From Candidatus Onthoplasma faecipullorum (GTDB taxonomy: Bacteria > Bacillota > Clostridia > Christensenellales > UBA1242), in contig DWVI01000011.1 in NCBI GenBank assembly GCA_019120295.1, positions 1 through 64,000 of the forward strand: a stretch of 64,000 bases of DNA, written 5' to 3'. Under the pieces are notes generated by a model that made no database searches, had not been told where the DNA came from, and was given only the letters and a program-made list of their open reading frames with translations. Each line of letters begins with the position of its first letter. Within the stretch, counting starts at the first letter, position 1. Positions 1 through 7,015 of this stretch are shown piece by piece. A program made the translations under genes and the position numbers.

Positions 1-117
1 GGTAAAGAGATAGCGATAGAGCAAGGCGATAGAGTGACACTCAGGTACATAACAGAAGGGGAAGTGAGCCTAAACATCTATTACAAGAGCATAGAAGAGA
101 TAGCGCCAAAAGGATAA
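1..117 (+). CDS. C-terminal end of an unrecognised protein (5' partial)
   Basis: Only the last 38 codons lie in the window; frame 1 is open from base 1 to a TAA at 115-117. The peptide is charged, with alternating hydrophobic residues (for example RVTLRYITEGEVSLNIYY), which suggests a beta-rich C-terminus. I do not recognise the family. Codon choice differs from the neighbours: AGG, CTC, ATA, GAG and AGC are frequent, whereas the rest of the window prefers AAA/GAA/TTA-type codons. This could reflect strong expression or a foreign origin. A clean intrinsic terminator begins at the stop codon, which supports a real gene end. Confidence 0.6.
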   Translation, partial: GKEIAIEQGDRVTLRYITEGEVSLNIYYKSIEEIAPKG

Positions 118-145
118 GGGGGAACATATTCCCCTTATCTTTTTT
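114..145 (+). terminator. Intrinsic terminator of the partial first gene
   Basis: ATAAGGGG (114-121) pairs with CCCCTTAT (131-138) around a 9-nt loop and is followed by CTTTTTT. The stem starts inside the stop codon region of the preceding gene. Confidence 0.85.
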
Positions 146-403
146 GTATACTTAATCTAGTGTATTTTAAAAATTAGATACGCAATATATGTTTAATATT
201 TTAACATAGGTTTGTAACTCTAAGAAGAAAAAAGAAGTAAAAAAATAGATAAAATACAATACATAAGATTATGTGTTGATTTCATTTTGATAGTATGAAA
301 AAGCAAACTATAGATAAAAAACATATCTTTGTTTTATGTTTAAATTTTCTTCATAACTAATAAGTTTTTTGTAATATATTCCTACTCAAATTCTACTCGG
401 AAA
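146..403. other. AT-rich intergenic spacer
   Basis: There is no open reading frame with a plausible start and no RNA fold that I can support. The stretch separates the plus-strand partial gene from the terminator of the minus-strand tRNA-Glu. Confidence 0.5.
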
Positions 404-441
404 TAAAAAAACTTGCACTAGTTCTGCATAAATTGTGCAAG
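404..441 (-). terminator. Intrinsic terminator downstream of tRNA-Glu
   Basis: Read on the minus strand, CTTGCAC (435-441) pairs with GTGCAAG (412-418) across a 16-nt loop and is followed by a run of seven T. It lies 35 nt past the tRNA 3' end. Confidence 0.75.
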
Positions 442-475
442 CCATTAAATAATCAATACTATATATTGTATTAAG

Positions 476-550
476 TGGTACCCTTATGGGGAATCGAACC
501 CCAGTCTCAACCGTGAGAGGGTCGCGTCCTAACCGCTAGACTATAAGGGC
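476..550 (-). tRNA. tRNA-Glu (anticodon CTC)
   Basis: The minus strand folds as a full cloverleaf. The 7-bp acceptor stem starts GCCCTTA; the D arm contains AGCGGTTAGGAC; the anticodon stem CGACC/GGTTG encloses loop CTCTCAC with anticodon CTC; the T arm is TGGGG-TTCGATT-CCCCA. The 3' CCA is encoded (TGG at 476-478 on the plus strand). The first acceptor pair is G-T. It reads GAG codons. It stands alone with its own terminator. Confidence 0.95.
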
Positions 551-786
551 ATAAATATTTGTTTATTTTTTGTTTTCGATTAGTTATATTTGTTCCACTA
601 ATTATCTTTTTGCTATTTGTTTCTCCATTTTTTATATTAATTATTATGATAGGTATTTATTATGAATTATTTGGTAATTTTCAATCAAGATATAACGCTT
701 TAATCAATATAAAAAAATGACTTCTAAATGCTAACATATTTTTTTATAATTTTCAAGCGTATTTTGTTAAATTTTTAGAAATTTTG

Positions 787-795
787 TGTTATAAT
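787..795 (+). promoter_or_regulatory. Extended -10 promoter of comEC, predicted leaderless
   Basis: TATAAT lies at 790-795 with an upstream TG one base away (TGTTATAAT from 787), an extended -10. The comEC ATG at 803 is only 7 nt downstream, and no purine-rich ribosome binding site fits between them. The best -35 candidate (TTGTTA, 764-769) is 20 nt away, so the -35 is weak. Confidence 0.55.
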
Positions 796-802
796 CGAAA
801 AA

Positions 803-2317
803 ATGAAGTCGCGATGGTTTAATTATCGACCATTATTTTTGATTTTTGCCTTCCTTTCACTAGGAAGTTTATTTGCGTTTTTTATAACGCGTTCTACTAT
901 TATTTGTGTGATAACAACTGTTGTTGTGTGTGTTTTTTTAGTTGTTGTTGCTGTTATTAAAAAGAAAGCAAAATACTTTTTTATTCCGCTTGTTTCATTT
1001 GCTGTTGGACTATCTGCATATTATATTGGTCTAAACAGGTTTGAAAGTGCACCAGAAATGACACCACTTGAAATAAGTGGACGAATTTACAATGTTTCAA
1101 AACCAATAGATGGAAGAATAACCGCGCATATTGATAGTGTTCAGTTTGACGGTGACGACGTAAATTCAAACATGATTATCTACATATATGACAATTCAGG
1201 TTTGTTTGAGTCGGTGGAAATTGGGCGTAAAATAACGTTTGCGCCTATGAATACATATAAATCTGATTTATTCTATAGAGACACGCCAAATTCAAATATG
1301 TATTATAAAAATTTGCAGTATTCAGCAACAGTTTCTTATCAAAATATATTATTTGGCGAAATTGATACAACATTAAGTGAAAAAATAAAAGATAAAATAC
1401 GGGAAAATTTTGAAGGTGTTTTATCAAACGAAAATGTTGAGATTGCATATTCTTCGCTTTTTGGTGATAAAGCGCAGTTATTTGACGAGCAATACGAGTC
1501 ATTTAGATTATCAGGCGTTGCGCATTTGCTTGCAGTTTCAGGTTTGCATGTTGGAATTATTGTAAACATTATTTGTGCTATATTTAAACTATTTAAAAAG
1601 GAAGGTTGGGGCCGACTGATAACAGTTGCAATTTTTGTTTTCTTTTACGCGTATATTTGTGATTTTTCTGTTTCAGTACTCCGCGCGTGCATAATGGCGG
1701 TTTGTTTGTTGTTATCCAAACTATTGGCGCGTGAATATGACCCTTTGTCGTCAATTTCACTTGCTGGCATTGTGTTATTTATAATTAATCCTTTTGTGAT
1801 GTTTGATGTTAGTTTTCTTATGAGTTTTTCATGCGTGCTTGGAATTACGTTACTATTTAGACCTATTAAAAAAGCACTTTCTAAAACAAAAATGCCAAAT
1901 TGGCTTGCTATTAGTTTAGCAATGAGTTGTGCGACCTCAATATCACTAATATTTATAATGGCGTATTTTTTCAAAACGTTAAATGTTATCTCACTTTTTG
2001 CAAATATTATACTCATACCGATTTTTACTTTTGGTTTTACTATTTTGTTTGTTGTGTCAATCTTATCTTTAATTTTCCCATTTTTAAGATATCTTATGAT
2101 TGTGGTAAATCCTATATTTGATTTTATAAATCTCACTACAACGGTTTTAGGAAATTTACCAATATCAAATTTTGCAACTATTGAAATTCAATATTTCGCG
2201 CTGTTTGTTTATTTTGTGTTAATTCTTATATTAAGCAGAATTTGCACAGCAAAAAGAGAGTACCGCGTTATAATAACGCTTCCAATACTTGCAATTTTAG
2301 TTGCACTCATGATATAA
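803..2317 (+). CDS. comEC: ComEC/Rec2-type DNA uptake channel, membrane part only
   Basis: ComEC forms the inner-membrane channel that carries one strand of transforming DNA into the cell. This 504-residue protein has hydrophobic N-terminal segments, a soluble beta-rich region (about 70-190, DUF4131-like) and a polytopic competence domain with the family signature HLLAVSGLHVG near residues 239-249. Full-length ComEC proteins have about 750 residues and end in a metallo-beta-lactamase-like domain. Here the protein stops after the last membrane helices, and holA begins 10 nt later, so that domain is absent. The order comEC-holA with rpsT nearby matches B. subtilis. Family call is firm; competence function is inferred. 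Confidence 0.88.
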   Translation: MKSRWFNYRPLFLIFAFLSLGSLFAFFITRSTIICVITTVVVCVFLVVVAVIKKKAKYFFIPLVSFAVGLSAYYIGLNRFESAPEMTPLEISGRIYNVSKPIDGRITAHIDSVQFDGDDVNSNMIIYIYDNSGLFESVEIGRKITFAPMNTYKSDLFYRDTPNSNMYYKNLQYSATVSYQNILFGEIDTTLSEKIKDKIRENFEGVLSNENVEIAYSSLFGDKAQLFDEQYESFRLSGVAHLLAVSGLHVGIIVNIICAIFKLFKKEGWGRLITVAIFVFFYAYICDFSVSVLRACIMAVCLLLSKLLAREYDPLSSISLAGIVLFIINPFVMFDVSFLMSFSCVLGITLLFRPIKKALSKTKMPNWLAISLAMSCATSISLIFIMAYFFKTLNVISLFANIILIPIFTFGFTILFVVSILSLIFPFLRYLMIVVNPIFDFINLTTTVLGNLPISNFATIEIQYFALFVYFVLILILSRICTAKREYRVIITLPILAILVALMI

Positions 2318-2318
2318 T
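2289..2318 (+). promoter_or_regulatory. holA promoter, predicted leaderless
   Basis: TTGCAA (2289-2294), 18-nt spacer, TATAAT (2313-2318), inside the 3' end of comEC. The holA ATG lies 9 nt after the -10 box with no Shine-Dalgarno sequence between. Confidence 0.6.
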
Positions 2319-2327
2319 AACCAAAAT

Positions 2328-3242
2328 ATGAAATTTATTGAATTAAATAAAAAACTTAAAGAGCAGATTTTACCGCTATATAATATTGTAGGGGAAGATA
2401 TTTTTTTAGTGCGTCAGGCTATAACTATTTTAAAAAATCACTTAGTTAAAGATTTTGACGAATTTAATTTTATAATACTAGATGCTGACAAAATCAAATC
2501 TAGCGAACTTGAAGCACAGATTGTTACACTTCCAATAGGTAGTGATTATAGATTAGTTGTGTTAAATAGCCCAAGTGCTGATGTCGTTAAGTTTTTAAAT
2601 TCGTATAATTTTGAAGCTAGTAGCGTTGTGGTAGCATGCGTGAATGCAAGTAATTTAAAATCTGCTGAAATAATTGACTGCGAAAAATTAGATAGGGCGG
2701 ACATTCAAAAATATGTCATGAACTACTTATACAAATTAAATACATCAATAGAAGAGCGTGCGCTAGATTTTTTAATTGATGCAACAAATGGTGATATGCA
2801 AAAAATAGTAAATGAATTAGGCAAATTATCCGCCTATGCTATAGAAGACAAGGTTATAACATTGAACACTGTTACTAATCTTGTTAGTGAGTCGCAAGAG
2901 TATGTTATATACATGCTCACTAATGCCATAGATAACAAAGATTTAACTGCATATCAAAAAATGATAACCAATATGAGTAAATCTCAATCTGTGCAAGAAA
3001 TTTACTCGTATATGGGGAGATATTTTAGGCGAATGATGTATATTGCCATAAATAAAAACGACGACGAGTTATCTAAAATTCTATCAATAAAGCCGTACGC
3101 AATAAAAGTTGCAAGGCAAAATGTTAAGAAAAATGGTGTTAAATTTTATGTTAACCTTTATAATAAGTACGTTGATTTGGACTACAAAATTAAGTCTGGT
3201 GAAATAAGCCCTAAAAACGCTCTTTTTGAATTGGTGTTCTAA
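2328..3242 (+). CDS. holA: DNA polymerase III delta subunit
   Basis: HolA (B. subtilis YqeN) is the clamp-loader subunit that opens the beta sliding clamp during replication. The 304-residue length is a little short of the family norm (about 340). The N-terminal part shows LYNIVGEDIFLVRQAI, the family's degenerate P-loop region, and the C-terminal part carries the helical collar with the LYNKYVDLDYKIKSGEISPKNALFELVF ending split here as LYNKYVDLDYKIKSG then ALFELVF. Position directly after comEC agrees with the order in Bacillota. It has its own promoter and an apparently leaderless start; the ATG at 2328 follows comEC by 10 nt. Confidence 0.9.
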   Translation: MKFIELNKKLKEQILPLYNIVGEDIFLVRQAITILKNHLVKDFDEFNFIILDADKIKSSELEAQIVTLPIGSDYRLVVLNSPSADVVKFLNSYNFEASSVVVACVNASNLKSAEIIDCEKLDRADIQKYVMNYLYKLNTSIEERALDFLIDATNGDMQKIVNELGKLSAYAIEDKVITLNTVTNLVSESQEYVIYMLTNAIDNKDLTAYQKMITNMSKSQSVQEIYSYMGRYFRRMMYIAINKNDDELSKILSIKPYAIKVARQNVKKNGVKFYVNLYNKYVDLDYKIKSGEISPKNALFELVF

Positions 3243-3246
3243 ACAT

Positions 3247-3275
3247 TTGCTTTTATTTTTGCAATTCATTATAAT
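3247..3275 (+). promoter_or_regulatory. Promoter of the YgjP-like gene, predicted leaderless
   Basis: TTGCTT (3247-3252), 17-nt spacer, TATAAT (3270-3275). The ATG at 3283 is 7 nt downstream, so transcription should start at or next to the start codon. Confidence 0.65.
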
Positions 3276-3282
3276 AAACTTT

Positions 3283-4002
3283 ATGAGTATCGTAAAAACA
3301 AATAGGCTTGATATAAATCTAATAAAATCACACATATACAATGCGCTTTTGATGCCCACTAAAATAATTTTATGTGCTAGAAGAACTGTTGCGCTAATAA
3401 TAAACGATGCCGGAGAACTTATTGTTCGTGCGCCTAAAAATTGCACAGAAAAAAGCATTTATAACTTTATTAACCAAAAGGCAAATTGGATAATTAAAAA
3501 ACGCTCTGAAATGTTAAATAATAACATGCCACCACTAAAACTCGATGGCTCAAATGAAACAATATCATTACTCGGCAACGTTTATAAAATTGTTTTAGCA
3601 GATTATAATAGGGTAAAGATTAGCGAAGATTGTGTGCTCGTTCCTAGAATAAATTCTATAGAAAAATTGAAATCATTTTTAATAAAACAATCAAAATCAT
3701 ACATATCTAAACGTACGCAAGAAATAGCACAAACTTTTGACTTAAAATATAAAAGTGTTAGCATACGTTCATCAACAACCAGGTGGGGTTCGTGCGGATA
3801 TAAAAATTCGCTTAATTTTACGTATAAACTCATAATGTGCCCACCAAAAGTTATTGATTACATTATAATTCACGAACTTTCTCACACGATTGAAAAAAAT
3901 CACAGCCGCAAATTCTATAATTTGGTTGCAAGTATGATGCCTGATTATGAGGTGGCGGAAAAGTGGCTAAAAACCAATAAAAGCATAATTCATGTGATAT
4001 AA
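3283..4002 (+). CDS. YgjP-like zinc metallopeptidase (DUF45/M48-related)
   Basis: The 239-residue protein carries the YgjP/WLM-type signature: RWGSCGYKNSLNFTYKL followed by the zinc site HELSHTIEKNHS, in which the two His and the Glu of HExxH and a later His are present. No signal peptide or membrane helix is seen, so it should be cytoplasmic. I chose the ATG at 3283 (MSIVKTNRL) over an upstream in-frame start at 3226 because a TTGCTT-17-TATAAT promoter ends 7 nt before it and the upstream start overlaps holA. The in vivo substrate of this family is not established. It sits between holA and rpsT. Confidence 0.8.
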   Translation: MSIVKTNRLDINLIKSHIYNALLMPTKIILCARRTVALIINDAGELIVRAPKNCTEKSIYNFINQKANWIIKKRSEMLNNNMPPLKLDGSNETISLLGNVYKIVLADYNRVKISEDCVLVPRINSIEKLKSFLIKQSKSYISKRTQEIAQTFDLKYKSVSIRSSTTRWGSCGYKNSLNFTYKLIMCPPKVIDYIIIHELSHTIEKNHSRKFYNLVASMMPDYEVAEKWLKTNKSIIHVI

Positions 4003-4151
4003 AATTATCAAAAGATTAAAATTAGTTAAATAAATATAACTTTTTGCAATCAGTTTAGAATAAATTAAATGGATATAACATTTTTAAAATTAGTTAAATA
4101 GTTATAAAATATGTAATGAGAGAATAATAATTAAACCAATATTTATTATAT

Positions 4152-4182
4152 AAAAAAGAACGCAATTTACGCGTTCTTTTTT
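4152..4182. terminator. Bidirectional intrinsic terminator between ygjP and rpsT
   Basis: A perfect 12-bp stem, AAAAAAGAACGC (4152-4163) with GCGTTCTTTTTT (4171-4182), around a 7-nt loop. It has a U-run in both directions and lies just past the rpsT stop on the minus strand. Confidence 0.9.
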
Positions 4183-4186
4183 AGGT

Positions 4187-4444
4187 TTATTTGCTTGATT
4201 TATAAGCACTTAATCTTGATTTTTTTCTGTTAGCAGTTGCTTTTTGCAAAATTCCTTTTGAAACAGCTGAATCAATTAATGAGAATGTTTCACTAAGAAG
4301 TTCGCTTGCATTTTTTTCGCCATTGTCAACCGCAGATTTATATTTTTTAACATATGTTGCTATTTTAGATTTATATGCTTTATTTTCTAAGGTTTGCTTT
4401 TCAATGACTTCGATGCGCTTTTTTGCTGACTTAATATTTGCCAT
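4187..4444 (-). CDS. rpsT: 30S ribosomal protein S20
   Basis: S20 binds 16S rRNA and helps 30S assembly. The 85-residue basic protein begins MANIKSAKKRIEVIEKQ and ends with the conserved TANRKKSRLSAY region, typical of S20. The start is supported by GGAGG 7 nt upstream and by a TTGCAT-17-TATAAT promoter at 4466-4494. It is transcribed away from murI, and its promoter is divergent from the murI one. Gene order holA-(ygjP)-rpsT resembles B. subtilis, but here rpsT is on the opposite strand. Confidence 0.97.
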   Translation of the reverse strand: MANIKSAKKRIEVIEKQTLENKAYKSKIATYVKKYKSAVDNGEKNASELLSETFSLIDSAVSKGILQKATANRKKSRLSAYKSSK

Positions 4445-4465
4445 TTAAACCTCCATATGACTGCA

Positions 4466-4494
4466 ATTATAACAAATACAAACAAAAAATGCAA
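4466..4494 (-). promoter_or_regulatory. rpsT promoter
   Basis: On the minus strand, TTGCAT (4489-4494), 17-nt spacer, TATAAT (4466-4471). A short leader with a GGAGG site follows, in contrast to the leaderless promoters nearby. Confidence 0.75.
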
Positions 4495-4499
4495 GTGCT

Positions 4500-4528
4500 T
4501 TCACAATATTTTTATAAAATCATAAATT
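4500..4528 (+). promoter_or_regulatory. Possible leaderless promoter of murI
   Basis: TTCACA (4500-4505), 17-nt spacer, TAAATT (4523-4528), then 5 nt to the ATG at 4534. The -10 is poor, so this is tentative. No Shine-Dalgarno sequence precedes the ATG. Confidence 0.35.
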
Positions 4529-4533
4529 ATTAT

Positions 4534-5211
4534 ATGTTAAACAAACTTAAAACGACCATTGCCGTGGTTGATAGTGGTGTGGGTGGAATTAGCGTATTAA
4601 ACGAACTGATTAAACGTTATCCAACATATAATTTTATATATTTTGCGGACAATTTATATATGCCGTATGGAAAGAAAAGCAAAAGATTTTTACGTAAACG
4701 TGCGGACGGAATAATAACAAAATTAAAAAAAACATATTTAGTGGACACAATAATTATTGCTTGTAACACATTATCTAGCGTTATAGACATTATGAAATAT
4801 GAAGACGTATTTATAATGCCATTTAATAAAGATTTTACATATTTAGCAACACCTTTAACTAAAAAAACGCTCACAGACAACCAAATCATTGCAGACTGCA
4901 ATTTGGCAAGCCTTATTGAACGCAATATATTTGATAATGTTTCTTTAAATAGAATTATAAAAGCGCATGTTAAACGATTTAAATTGTATGAATATTCCTG
5001 CCTTATTTTAGGTTGCACTCATTATGAGTTGTGTTATGAGTTGTTTAAAAAATATTGCCCAAACACAAATATCATTAAAAATAGCGATTTTTTATTTAAT
5101 GAAATAAAACTAGATTACATTTCAAACGAAGATAAGCCAAGTGTTGTGGTTATATTAACAAAACCTAGCGCCGAATACAGGGATAAGGTTTTAAAATTGA
5201 TAAGGAGATAG
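4534..5211 (+). CDS. murI: Glutamate racemase
   Basis: MurI makes D-glutamate for peptidoglycan. The N-terminal AVVDSGVGGISVLNEL and ADNLYMPYGKKS motifs and both catalytic cysteines (IIACNT and LGCTHYE) are present. At 226 residues it is shorter than the usual 260-270. The open frame extends upstream to 4438, but the family N-terminus begins at MLNKLKTTIAVVDSG, so I start at 4534. It is 2 nt upstream of glmS; together they form a small operon feeding D-Glu and glucosamine-6-phosphate into cell wall synthesis. Confidence 0.9.
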   Translation: MLNKLKTTIAVVDSGVGGISVLNELIKRYPTYNFIYFADNLYMPYGKKSKRFLRKRADGIITKLKKTYLVDTIIIACNTLSSVIDIMKYEDVFIMPFNKDFTYLATPLTKKTLTDNQIIADCNLASLIERNIFDNVSLNRIIKAHVKRFKLYEYSCLILGCTHYELCYELFKKYCPNTNIIKNSDFLFNEIKLDYISNEDKPSVVVILTKPSAEYRDKVLKLIRR

Positions 5212-5213
5212 AT

Positions 5214-6896
5214 ATGTGTGGGATATATGGTTATATTGGAAATAAAAACGCTTTAGATGAAGTTTTTTTAGGTTTAAAGTTATTGCAATATAGGGGTTAT
5301 GATTCGTGCGGGATTGCTTACTACACGAATAAGTTTAATATAATTAAAGCGGTAGGTACGCTTGAAAATTTACTACCTAACATTGAAAAAATCAAAAAGG
5401 CACCACATATTGCCTTTGCTCACACTAGGTGGGCAACTAATGGCGAAGTAAACTTATCTAATACGCACCCGCATGTATCTAATAATAAACAATTTAGTTT
5501 AGTACATAATGGCATAATCACAAATTCAGATAAAATAAAAAAGGACCTTATAGAGCAGGGGTTTAAGTTTTATTCCGAAACAGATAGCGAAGTGATAGTA
5601 AACTTGCTTGAAAGTTTAAGCGGAGAAATTGAAGAACGTATATCAAAAATGCATGATATATTAGAAGGCAGTTTTGCACTAATTATAGGTTGCAATAATG
5701 GAGATATATATCTAACAAAAAGGTTTAATCCACTTAATATTGTTGTGTCAGACGAAGGTATTTATATTTCAAGTGACTTATCAAGCCTTAACACAGGAGA
5801 TTACTACACATTAAAAGACGGCGATATTATTAAAATAACAGAAAATAAAATTATACCTTGCTGTAATACTGTAATTGAATACAAAGAGCATGTTAACTGC
5901 ATAAAAACGCTAAATTTGGGTGAATACAATCATTACATGCAAAAAGAGATATTAGAAACGCCAACGGCTATATACAATACTTATAAATATCTAAAAACAA
6001 TAAATGTAACAAAGCCGTTTAAACATATTAAGAAAATTACCTTTTTAGGTTGCGGAACGGCATATCATTCGTGTTTAATAGGGGAAAACTTATTAAATTT
6101 ATTAGGTTATGAAACTTCTTCAATGCTTGCTTCAAACTTTAAGGTTAATAAAAAGATAAAAAACAATCATTTGCATATTATAGTAAGCCAAAGCGGAGAA
6201 ACAGCGGACTGCATTAAGGTGGCGGAAGATATAAAAAAACATAATGGAAAACTCCTAATTATCACCAATGAAGAAAAGAGCAGTATAACACGTTTTGCAG
6301 ACTTTTTAATCGTTACACAAGCAGGCAAAGAATTGGCTGTTGCAAGCACAAAAACATATTGCACACAAGTGTTCACTTTTGCTTATATTTATAACATACT
6401 CAAAAATAAAAACTACTCAATTGATATAGACGAATTTTCAAGTTCTATTAAAAAATTTATAAGTGGTTTAAGTATGGGTAAACTTGCAACAAAATTAAAG
6501 GACTTAGACAAATTGATAATTATAGCAAAAGACGTAGATTATTTAACAGTGCTTGAAGCAAGTTTAAAAATTCGTGAAATTGATTATGTATACACAATAC
6601 CAATGTATTCAGGCGAGTTAAAGCACGGCACATTGTCTTTAATTGATAAAGGTACTATTGTATTATCACTAAACACAAGTGAAGATAAAGACAAAATTAA
6701 AAACGCAATCAACGAAATATCTTCACGTGGGGGAGAAGTGATACAAATGGAAACCTACATAACTAGAAAATTTGATTGTTACACTCCAATATTTTCAATA
6801 ATTCCTTTTCAACTTTTATGTTATGATATAGCACTACTAAATGATAGAAATCCAGATATGCCACGCAATTTAGCAAAGAGCGTAACCGTTGAATAA
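5214..6896 (+). CDS. glmS: Glutamine-fructose-6-phosphate aminotransferase (isomerizing)
   Basis: GlmS converts fructose-6-phosphate and glutamine to glucosamine-6-phosphate. The class II glutaminase domain starts at the required Cys2 (MCGIYGYIGNK) and includes YRGYDSCG. Two SIS domains follow (GCGTAYHSCLIGENLL; SQSGETADC; AGKELAVASTKT; GELKHGTLSLI), and the end NPDMPRNLAKSVTVE is canonical. It has 560 residues against about 600 in most homologues; the shortening is spread through loops and no motif is missing. An AAGGAG site precedes the ATG. The gap to murI is 2 nt, so there is no room for a glmS ribozyme in front of it. Confidence 0.95.
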   Translation: MCGIYGYIGNKNALDEVFLGLKLLQYRGYDSCGIAYYTNKFNIIKAVGTLENLLPNIEKIKKAPHIAFAHTRWATNGEVNLSNTHPHVSNNKQFSLVHNGIITNSDKIKKDLIEQGFKFYSETDSEVIVNLLESLSGEIEERISKMHDILEGSFALIIGCNNGDIYLTKRFNPLNIVVSDEGIYISSDLSSLNTGDYYTLKDGDIIKITENKIIPCCNTVIEYKEHVNCIKTLNLGEYNHYMQKEILETPTAIYNTYKYLKTINVTKPFKHIKKITFLGCGTAYHSCLIGENLLNLLGYETSSMLASNFKVNKKIKNNHLHIIVSQSGETADCIKVAEDIKKHNGKLLIITNEEKSSITRFADFLIVTQAGKELAVASTKTYCTQVFTFAYIYNILKNKNYSIDIDEFSSSIKKFISGLSMGKLATKLKDLDKLIIIAKDVDYLTVLEASLKIREIDYVYTIPMYSGELKHGTLSLIDKGTIVLSLNTSEDKDKIKNAINEISSRGGEVIQMETYITRKFDCYTPIFSIIPFQLLCYDIALLNDRNPDMPRNLAKSVTVE

Positions 6897-6990
6897 ATAA
6901 ATCAATTAACATTGCTTTTAACAAAATCTTCTTGTATATTTATTGAACTTTTCTAGTATTACAATAAAATAAATGCAATAATGAAATATA

Positions 6991-7015
6991 AAAATGGTTT
7001 TAAACGAACCATTTT
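6991..7015. terminator. Bidirectional terminator between glmS and the PBP gene
   Basis: AAAATGGTT (6991-6999) pairs with AACCATTTT (7007-7015) around a 7-nt loop that contains the stop codon of the minus-strand PBP gene. T-rich tracts follow in both directions. Confidence 0.75.

Noticed and set aside
5200..5213. glmS ribozyme upstream of glmS
   Set aside because: murI ends 2 nt before glmS, and no ribozyme core is seen within murI.
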